Made by a program: the position numbers and the translations under genes. A stretch of DNA of 18,303 bases, taken from assembly GCA_002702965.1 (NCBI GenBank), contig PADE01000001.1, positions 1-18,303 of the forward strand. Reading direction: 5' to 3'. Shown here piece by piece: positions 9,067-14,366 of the stretch; positions within the stretch are counted from its first letter, which is position 1, and each line of letters begins with the position of its first letter. The notes below the pieces were generated by a model. The model made no database searches. It saw only the letters and a program-made list of their open reading frames with translations, and was not told the DNA's origin. Source of the DNA: Planctomycetaceae bacterium (GTDB lineage Bacteria; Planctomycetota; Planctomycetia; Pirellulales; Pirellulaceae).

Positions 9067-9074
9067 TTCCTTCT
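9067..9074 (-). promoter_or_regulatory. Ribosome binding site fixing the GTG start of the VCBS/ASPIC gene
   Basis: On the minus strand, AGAAGGAA lies 6 nt upstream of the GTG at 9060. It is one of the strongest Shine-Dalgarno matches in the window. It decides the start in favour of GTG over the ATG 102 nt upstream. Confidence 0.65.
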
Positions 9075-9305
9075 GAAGAGGGCCATAGCCCGGGGCAATC
9101 ACTGTTGAAGAACGCCCCAGAAACTCCGCGGAGAGCGTGTCGGGGGAATCATCAAACCGCAAGGAAGGTAAATCACACCCAGCGGCGAGCCGCGGCGATC
9201 GGGTGCGGAGAGGAACTTATTATTGGATATTCACGGTGCCTTGAACAGGCACACCCGGTCCGCTTGTCCCGCCGGCCCACCCCCGCTCGGCGGGTCATCC
9301 GCCGA

Positions 9306-9314
9306 TGGTATACT
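9306..9314 (+). promoter_or_regulatory. Candidate extended -10 promoter element for the esterase-selenoprotein operon
   Basis: TG-G-TATACT matches the extended -10 pattern with 5 of 6 hexamer bases. No good -35 lies at the usual distance. The predicted start near 9321 is upstream of the GTG codons at 9354 and 9375, supporting a downstream start for the esterase rather than the ATG at 9105. Confidence 0.42.
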
Positions 9315-9374
9315 CGCCGATCGAGGCGACCGACCCGAGACCGCACAGCGATCGTGAACCCCGAGGCACATGCC

Positions 9375-10277
9375 GTGCGACAAAACAACCCAACCGACCG
9401 ACCGACCGTCTGTTCTGTGCTGTTGATCCTCGCGGCAACCGTGGCTACCTGTCACCAGACCGACGCCGGTGATCCACCGCCCAACCAGCCACAGCGGATC
9501 GCGCTGTGGGAGGGTCAGCGGCCCGCTCGCCCGGCTGCGATCACCGTGCATCACGCGGGCGACTGCAACGGCGCAGCGGTCGTGATCTGTCCCGGTGGGG
9601 GATACGGCGGTCTGGTTACCGAACCCGAGGGACACGGTATCGCGCGCTGGCTCAACGCGCACGGAATTACAGGCGTCGTATTGGAGTACGAACTCCCCGG
9701 CGGGCGACCTTTTGTCGCGCTGCGAGACGTCCAACGCGCGCTGCGGACGACCCGTGCCAATGCCGCGCGTTGGAAACTGGATGAACACCGCATCGGCGTG
9801 ATGGGCTTCTCGGCCGGCGGCCACCTGGCATCGACCGCGGGAACCCATTTCGATGCGGGCGACCGGCAGGCGCCGGACCCACTTCAGCGCGTCAGTTGTC
9901 GACCCGACTTCATGGTGCTGGTGTATCCCGTGATCACGATGGGCGACCACACTCATCAGGGATCCAAGCGCAACCTGCTGGGCATCGCGCCAGCGGCCGA
10001 GTTGATCGCTCTGTTCTCCAACGAACAGCAGGTGACGAAGCGCACTCCCCCGACGTTCCTGGCACACGCGCGTGATGACAAGGTCGTGGTGCCCGAGAAC
10101 AGCCAGCGGTTCCACACGGCGCTCCAGGCCCACCGCGTTGCGACGGAGTACCTCGAGTTGCCCCGCGGGGGCCACGGCCTCAACGGCTACCAGGGTCCCA
10201 TGTGGGATGCGTGGCAGGCCGGATCGCTACGCTGGCTGGCCGCGCTACGCATGATCCCCACCGACGCGGTGAAATGA
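9375..10277 (+). CDS. Secreted alpha/beta hydrolase, BD-FAE / acetylxylan-esterase-like
   Basis: The protein has 300 residues from a GTG at 9375, chosen because GAGG lies 8 nt upstream and the product opens with a signal peptide (MRQNNPTDRP, then core VLLILAATVA). GTG 9354 is an alternative; an ATG at 9105 would add 90 basic, signal-less residues and precede the likely promoter. The alpha/beta hydrolase fold is clear: oxyanion region VVICPGGGYGGL with the downstream EPEGHGIARWLNAHGI helix, nucleophile elbow G-F-S146-A-G-G, acid Asp234/Asp235 in HARDDKVVVPENS, and His267 in GGHGLNG. These are the marks of BD-FAE and related acetylxylan or feruloyl esterases, which remove ester groups from polysaccharides. 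The exact substrate is unknown. V-A-T-C near residue 27 is only a weak lipobox. The stop overlaps the next possible ORF (ATGA). Confidence 0.9.
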   Translation: MRQNNPTDRPTVCSVLLILAATVATCHQTDAGDPPPNQPQRIALWEGQRPARPAAITVHHAGDCNGAAVVICPGGGYGGLVTEPEGHGIARWLNAHGITGVVLEYELPGGRPFVALRDVQRALRTTRANAARWKLDEHRIGVMGFSAGGHLASTAGTHFDAGDRQAPDPLQRVSCRPDFMVLVYPVITMGDHTHQGSKRNLLGIAPAAELIALFSNEQQVTKRTPPTFLAHARDDKVVVPENSQRFHTALQAHRVATEYLELPRGGHGLNGYQGPMWDAWQAGSLRWLAALRMIPTDAVK

Positions 10278-10504
10278 CCGATGGACTGTCCCCGCTGCCC
10301 ACGACCTGCCCAACGATCTCCTGGGACGATGGTCGTTGTCTGCCTCTGCGCCGGCACCCGTACGATGGCATCGGTGAAAACAAAAACAAGCGGTCGACCG
10401 AGAAGTCGTCCCAGGATATGATCGAGCCGCACGGGCGGTCGAAACACACCCCAGCTAGCAAATCTCGGATCAGATTGCTCGACGACTGCGAGTTCCCGTT
10501 ATGA
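10274..10504 (+). CDS. Possible 76-residue hypothetical protein coupled to both neighbours
   Basis: I do not recognise this product. The ATG at 10274 overlaps the esterase stop (ATGA) and the stop at 10502-10504 overlaps the ATG of the thioredoxin-like gene (ATGA). Such a double overlap is typical of coupled operon genes and is the main reason to list it. The first half has GC-rich third positions like its neighbours. The product is polar, with motif SWDDGRCLPLRRHPYDG, a lysine/serine-rich middle, no signal peptide, no membrane segment and no obvious hydrophobic core. Against it, the stretch contains an imperfect 16-bp inverted repeat (10314-10424) more typical of non-coding DNA. It could be a real small protein or a structured spacer. 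Confidence 0.4.
   Translation: MTDGLSPLPTTCPTISWDDGRCLPLRRHPYDGIGENKNKRSTEKSSQDMIEPHGRSKHTPASKSRIRLLDDCEFPL
10314..10424. repeat. Long-range inverted repeat between the esterase and selenoprotein genes
   Basis: CGATC+TCCTGGGACGA (10314-10329) pairs with TCGTCCCAGGA (10406-10416) + GATCG (10420-10424), interrupted only by a TAT bulge at 10417-10419. This gives 16 base pairs enclosing about 76 nt. The loop contains a palindrome CGGTCGACCG (10391-10400). It could fold in the mRNA just upstream of the selenoprotein gene and affect its translation, or be a remnant of a palindromic element. Confidence 0.45.
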
Positions 10505-11280
10505 ATCTTGCTCCGTACTTGGTTGTCGCCGGAGTTGGGATTTGTCTCTTGGTGTTCGGATTGCTGCTACGGATGGCCGCTCCGAGCGGTCGGTCGGTGC
10601 CTCTCTGGTTAGCAACCGGGCTCATCGGATTCCTGCTGGGGTTGGCGCTCGGTGCTGGCATCATGCACTCGCTGGGGTATCGGATTTCAGAAATATCACC
10701 GTTTGCGGCGCTGCCGACCAGGCCGCGAGTGGAACATCAACTAGCACCTGACGATGCCGTTCCCCCACTGGAAGCCACAGGCTGGCTTAACGGAACGCCC
10801 GGCAATTGGCAAAGTCTCCGCGGCCAGGTTGTCGTGCTTGACCTGTGGGGTGACTGGTGACCCCGAACGAAGCTGAGCGCACCAGGTCTGGTGCGGGTAC
10901 ATCGCAAGTACGAAACGCGTGGAGTGTTGTTTCTGAGCTTGAGCGGCGACCCCCGGATGAAGGTCCAGGAGTTCATCGACAAACACGAGATCACCTGGTC
11001 TAGTGGCTACGGCGCATCGGAAGCGATGATCGAGGCGTTGGGGGCCCCAAACGCAGGAGTCATGGTCCCCCTGCTGTACGTCATCGGGCGCGATCAACGA
11101 GTCGCTTGGTGCGATCAGCAAGCCCGCTACAAACATCAAGAACCAAGACAGATTGTCGAGGCGCTCGACCGGGCGATCGAAGCGGCGTTGACTGTGCCCA
11201 AGGTCGTCGTCCGCGAAACGCCCTCACCCGCAGGGGAAGGAAGCGAGAGCCCGTCCGAGAAACGGACTCCTGGGTCTTGA
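10501..11280 (+). CDS. Membrane-anchored thioredoxin/TlpA-like selenoprotein (in-frame UGA = Sec120, UxxT motif)
   Basis: Read through the TGA at 10858-10860, the frame gives 259 residues. Two hydrophobic segments (about 5-24 and 35-57) anchor the N-terminus, followed by a linker and a thioredoxin-like domain. GTPGNWQSLRGQVVVLDLWGDW is the classic TlpA/AhpC-TSA start (G-K-x-V-V-L-x-F-W-A-x-W-C); the TGA stands exactly at the first catalytic cysteine, giving W119-U120-P-R-T123. The domain continues in frame: VHRKYETRGVLFLSLSGD, FIDKHEITW, and cis-Pro190 in GVMVP-LLYVIGRD. Cys204 (RVAWCD) is the only cysteine after codon 120 and might act as resolving residue. A SECIS hairpin follows the UGA. 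The second CxxC position is Thr, so the motif is UxxT, as in selenocysteine glutathione peroxidases (U-G-x-T). The tail (ETPSPAGEGSESPSEK) looks repeat-derived. Likely role: peroxide or thiol redox chemistry at the membrane; topology is unclear. Alternatives: nonsense mutation or sequencing error. The 106 nt after the stop show nothing clear. Confidence 0.82.
10858..10895 (+). promoter_or_regulatory. Recoded UGA codon and bacterial SECIS element
   Basis: After the TGA (10858-10860) comes a perfect hairpin: CGCACCA (10878-10884), loop GGTC (10885-10888), TGGTGCG (10889-10895). The loop and its closing A-U pair (A-GGUC-U) equal the apical part of the E. coli fdhF SECIS, where the loop G and U contact SelB. 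The loop starts 24 nt after the UGA, inside the roughly 16-37 nt range known for bacterial SECIS elements. The UGA is followed by C, as in fdhF. Weaker pairing (GCUG with UAC and an AG/GG internal loop) may extend the stem. The bulged U of the E. coli stem is absent, which is tolerated in other bacteria. Confidence 0.8.
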
Positions 11281-11386
11281 TCGATCGCCGCTCATCTCGG
11301 ATCGGAACGCTCCACGTTTCGCACCAGCCGCCACCGCCCGCGTTTCAGGGTTCCCGGGAAATTCCAGGCATCCAAACGACGGTCAC

Positions 11387-12814
11387 CTAAAACAGTGGCA
11401 GGGGATGCCCCTGGTCGCAGACGTAGCGCGGTCGGCCAAGCTGATCCTGCAGTTCGGACAGCAGCGGAATTCCCAACGCGTGGAAAACGGTCGCGTGCAG
11501 ATCGTGCGGACCGCAGGGTGCTTGCGCGGGATACGCGCCGATCGCATCGGAGGCACCGTACACCTGCCCCCCGCGTATCCCCCCTCCCGCGAAGGCCACC
11601 GAATAGCAGTACGGGTGATGGTCGCGGCCCACTTCACCGTTGATCTTCGGCGTGCGGCCGAAATCACCCATCACCACCACCAGGGTGTCGTCTAACCGCC
11701 CCCGCGCTTCGAGATCATCCAGCAGCGCCGGAAAGACGCGATCGAACAGCGGCAGCATGGTCTGCTTCAGGCGCTTAAAATTATGGGAATGCGTGTCCCA
11801 ATGTTCCGCCCGCGGGTCGCTGAGATTGTCGAAGGCGCACATCACCGTCACGATCGGCACACCCGCCTCGATCAGACGTCGCGCCATCAGCACGCTCTGA
11901 CCACACAGGTGATCGCCGTAGGCACGCTGCACCTGTTCGGGCTCGCGCTGTACATCGAAGGCCCGCCGGACCTGAGGACTAACGAGCAAATCGAAGGCCC
12001 GCTGACGAAACAAATTGTAGGATTGGGTCGCCGCCGACCGACCGAGAGGTCGCTCCAAATTGCTCAATAGCGCGCGGCGACTGACAATCGCCAGCCCATC
12101 GTCGCGTTTGGGAAAGTCCCACGGCGGCGCTCCACCGGCGTCGTATTTCTGGCCACGGAACGGCGTCCCCCGCAGAGGCCGCGCAATCAGTGGATCGGCC
12201 TGCATTCCCAGCCAGCCGCCTAGTTGGCCGGCCAGCAGACTATGTTCGTTGGTCACCTCGTAGGGAAGTTGGACCGCCCCGGGAAAACTGGCCGGCGACG
12301 GGCGGAATTGGGACACGACGGCTCCCAGCGATGGCCAGTCCGAGCGAGACGGGGGCAGGTTCACCGGCGATGCCGGTTGCGGCGGAGGATGTCCCGTCAT
12401 ATTCCAGTACATGCCTTTACCGTGCCCGGTATTGAGATGGTGTACCGAGCGAACAATCGCCAGTCGTTCGGTGCAGCGAGCGGTATTCGGCAAATGCTCA
12501 CCGATCCGCAATCCGGGAGTCGCCGTGGCAATCGTACTGAACTCACCGCGTGTTTCCGCGGGGGCCGACGGTTTGGGATCAAACGTTTCGAGATGGCTCA
12601 TGCCGCCCCAGCAAAACAGAACGATGCACGACTTTGCCCGTCCCGGTCCGAACGGTCCCTGTTGCGACGCTGCAGACAGGCTCTCCAGCCGCAGCGCGTC
12701 GCTCAGCGACAGCCCCCACATCCCGCAGCCGGTTGCCAGCAGTCGCCGCCTTGAAACCGCGCGCGCCAGACGCGGAAGGGGGGGCAGCCGGTCGTTCGGT
12801 TGGCGCTCAGACAT
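11387..12814 (-). CDS. Tat-exported DUF1501 protein (third gene of the minus-strand operon)
   Basis: The protein has 475 residues. The Tat signal is S21-R22-R23-R24-L25-L26 followed by GMWGLSLSDAL. The DUF1501 core starts near residue 60 (SCIVLFCWGGMSHLETFDPKP) and includes HLNTGHGKGMYWNMTGH, ARRLIEAGVPIVTVMCAFD, HWDTHSHNF, VVVMGDFGRTPKIN and GRDHHPYCYSVAFAGGGIRGG. It belongs to the subgroup whose N-terminal core has a long insert with a Pro-rich GHPPPQPASPVN segment, and differs clearly from the DUF1501 gene immediately upstream. It starts 50 nt after the stop of that gene, so the two are probably co-transcribed. No strong Shine-Dalgarno is visible. Its role is inferred to be tied to the PSCyt protein of the same operon. 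It ends convergently with the selenoprotein gene, 106 nt apart. Confidence 0.92.
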   Translation of the reverse strand: MSERQPNDRLPPLPRLARAVSRRRLLATGCGMWGLSLSDALRLESLSAASQQGPFGPGRAKSCIVLFCWGGMSHLETFDPKPSAPAETRGEFSTIATATPGLRIGEHLPNTARCTERLAIVRSVHHLNTGHGKGMYWNMTGHPPPQPASPVNLPPSRSDWPSLGAVVSQFRPSPASFPGAVQLPYEVTNEHSLLAGQLGGWLGMQADPLIARPLRGTPFRGQKYDAGGAPPWDFPKRDDGLAIVSRRALLSNLERPLGRSAATQSYNLFRQRAFDLLVSPQVRRAFDVQREPEQVQRAYGDHLCGQSVLMARRLIEAGVPIVTVMCAFDNLSDPRAEHWDTHSHNFKRLKQTMLPLFDRVFPALLDDLEARGRLDDTLVVVMGDFGRTPKINGEVGRDHHPYCYSVAFAGGGIRGGQVYGASDAIGAYPAQAPCGPHDLHATVFHALGIPLLSELQDQLGRPRYVCDQGHPLPLF

Positions 12815-12864
12815 GGTCCGTTGTCTCTCGGGCGACTGGCACAGCCAGGACGTCTCGTTGGTTG

Positions 12865-14298
12865 TTACCCGCGATCAATCAGATCCCGCACCACGTTGGC
12901 TTGCGTGACCCGCGCGTCGGTTAACGTTTCGTCGATCCCGTGGACGTTGTACTTCAGGCGGTTGTGATCGAGACCCGTTTGGTGTAGCACCGTGGCCATC
13001 AGATCGGGAACGCCGACACGGTTTTCGGTCGCCGCGTAAGCGAACGAATCGGTGGCGCCATGCACATACCCTCCCCTTAACCCACCGCCGGCCAATAGCA
13101 GCGTGAATCCGTGTGGATTATGACCACGGCCGGTGCCCCCTTCGGACGTCGGCAGACGACCGAATTCACCAGTCCAAATGACCACGGTTTCGTCCAACAA
13201 CCCGCGCTGCTTCAGATCGGTGATCAAGGCCGCCGCCGGTCGATCGGTCTTGCGACAAATCGCCGGGAGACTACTGTTCAAGCTGCTGTGATGGTCCCAC
13301 ACATTGTGCGGCGGCGGAGAGAGCACCTGCACAAATCGCACGCCGCGTTCCACGAGTCTGCGCGCCAGCATCAACTGTCGCCCGTAGGCAGCCGTCTCCG
13401 GGTTATCCAGACCGTACAACCGCTCGGTTTCGGCGGTTTCGTTCGACAGGTCTAACTCAGCGGCCGCCGTGAGTTGCATGCGGGCGGCCAGCTCGTAGTT
13501 CTTGATCCGCGCCTCGAGCACGGACTCATCCGGAAACCGCCGCCGCTGTAAGCGATTGAGCCGCGCCAGCAGTCGCAAGCTGTTACGCTGCGCACCTGGC
13601 GGCTGCGCGTCTGCCCGCTGCAAATTGAGCACCGGGTCGCCCTCCGCCCGCAGCTCGGTGCCACGGAACATGGCGGGCAGCCAGCCGTTGGTGATCTGCA
13701 TCCCACCACCGGTGTGAAAGACACCCGGATCGCGTAACAGTACGTAGCCCGGGAGGTTCTGATTTTCGCTCCCCAGCGCATAGGTAACCCAGGCCCCCAC
13801 CGTGGGCCGCCCCGGCCGGTTGTTGCAGGTGCACATCATATAGGTTGCACCCGGGTGATTCGGATCGTTGCTGTACATCGATCGCACCACACACAGATCA
13901 TCTGCCAGGGCGCCCAGATGGGGAACGAGCTCGGAAAACTCAATCCCCGATTGGCCGCGGGGCTGAAAACGGAACTTGCTGCCCATCAGCGGTTCGGACT
14001 GCAGACTATTGGCATTACCCCCGCGGATTTCAGGCGCCTTTTGGCCGTGCCGTTTCTGTAATTCCGGCTTGGGATCGAACAGATCCATCTGACTGGCGCC
14101 ACCGTTCTGGAACAGCATGATGACCGACTTGGCCTGCGCCGGAAAATGCCCTCTGCGGGGCGACATGTCGAGCTGCGTGTCGGCGTGGGGTGCGCCGCGA
14201 GCGACGTCACTCTCGATCAGGCAGGAGAGCGCCACAGCGCCGAATCCCAGACTCGAATCGTGTAAGAACGCGCGGCGATTTGGCAATCGGTTCGTCAT
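12865..14298 (-). CDS. Tat-exported DUF1501 protein (second gene of the minus-strand operon)
   Basis: The protein has 477 residues. The Tat motif lies very near the start (N7-R8-R9-A10-F11-L12) and is followed by GFGAVALSCLI. The DUF1501 core includes SVIMLFQNGGASQMDLFDPKPEL, VVRSMYSNDPNHPGATYMM, NETAETERLYGLDNPET, ARRLVERGVRFVQVLSPP, VWDHHSSLN, VIWTGEFGRLPTSEGG and GRGHNPHGFTLLLAGGGLRGG. It is more similar in layout to the plus-strand DUF1501 at 5975-7462 than to its own downstream neighbour: both share the NETAETERLYGLD-like segment (there GETAHTKSLYGLD) and the LKQRGLLD block. It lies 68 nt after the PSCyt gene and 50 nt before the next DUF1501. The DUF1501 reaction is unproven; an exported phosphatase/sulfatase-fold partner of PSCyt proteins is the usual reading. 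Confidence 0.93.
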   Translation of the reverse strand: MTNRLPNRRAFLHDSSLGFGAVALSCLIESDVARGAPHADTQLDMSPRRGHFPAQAKSVIMLFQNGGASQMDLFDPKPELQKRHGQKAPEIRGGNANSLQSEPLMGSKFRFQPRGQSGIEFSELVPHLGALADDLCVVRSMYSNDPNHPGATYMMCTCNNRPGRPTVGAWVTYALGSENQNLPGYVLLRDPGVFHTGGGMQITNGWLPAMFRGTELRAEGDPVLNLQRADAQPPGAQRNSLRLLARLNRLQRRRFPDESVLEARIKNYELAARMQLTAAAELDLSNETAETERLYGLDNPETAAYGRQLMLARRLVERGVRFVQVLSPPPHNVWDHHSSLNSSLPAICRKTDRPAAALITDLKQRGLLDETVVIWTGEFGRLPTSEGGTGRGHNPHGFTLLLAGGGLRGGYVHGATDSFAYAATENRVGVPDLMATVLHQTGLDHNRLKYNVHGIDETLTDARVTQANVVRDLIDRG

Positions 14299-14366
14299 GA
14301 TTTGGCTTCAGGCGGTCGGCTTGCTCTGTGAAAACGTAGTCCGCTGGCAGTTCGCACAGCGGTGGA

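Larger units (their letters stand above)
9061..9374. other. Divergent intergenic region between the VCBS and esterase genes, 314 nt
   Basis: It holds the RBS of the minus-strand gene, an AT-rich patch at about 9216-9231 that could carry its promoter (TAATAA on the minus strand, poor -35), and an extended -10 for the plus-strand esterase at 9306-9314. Small GC-rich hairpins overlap at 9282-9294 (CCCGC-TCG-GCGGG) and 9289-9303. The esterase frame is open from 9105, but the peptide it would add is arginine-rich and shows no domain or signal, so I treat this stretch as non-coding. Confidence 0.55.

Noticed and set aside
9061..9162. ATG 9162 as start of the VCBS/ASPIC protein
   Set aside because: It places 34 non-signal residues before the Sec signal. 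GTG 9060 has a strong Shine-Dalgarno and gives a normal signal peptide.
9105..9374. N-terminal extension of the esterase from ATG 9105
   Set aside because: The added 90 residues are arginine-rich with no signal or domain, and an extended -10 at 9306-9314 lies inside them. A GTG at 9375 gives a signal peptide directly.
9231..10175. Minus-strand ORF of 314 residues
   Set aside because: It is antisense to the esterase, which has a full catalytic triad; the shadow has no domain.
10501..10860. A complete 119-residue protein ending at the TGA
   Set aside because: It would stop inside the catalytic motif of a thioredoxin fold, and the same frame continues with the rest of the domain. With the SECIS hairpin, readthrough is the better explanation.
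10858..10860. UGA read as tryptophan through a variant genetic code
   Set aside because: Other genes in the window use TGA as a normal stop (for example at 5976-5978, 7460-7462 and 10275-10277), and tryptophan is encoded by TGG throughout.
10891..11280. An independent gene starting at GTG 10891
   Set aside because: The GTG lies inside the SECIS stem, has no proper Shine-Dalgarno, and the product would be the headless C-terminal half of a thioredoxin domain in the same frame as the upstream part.
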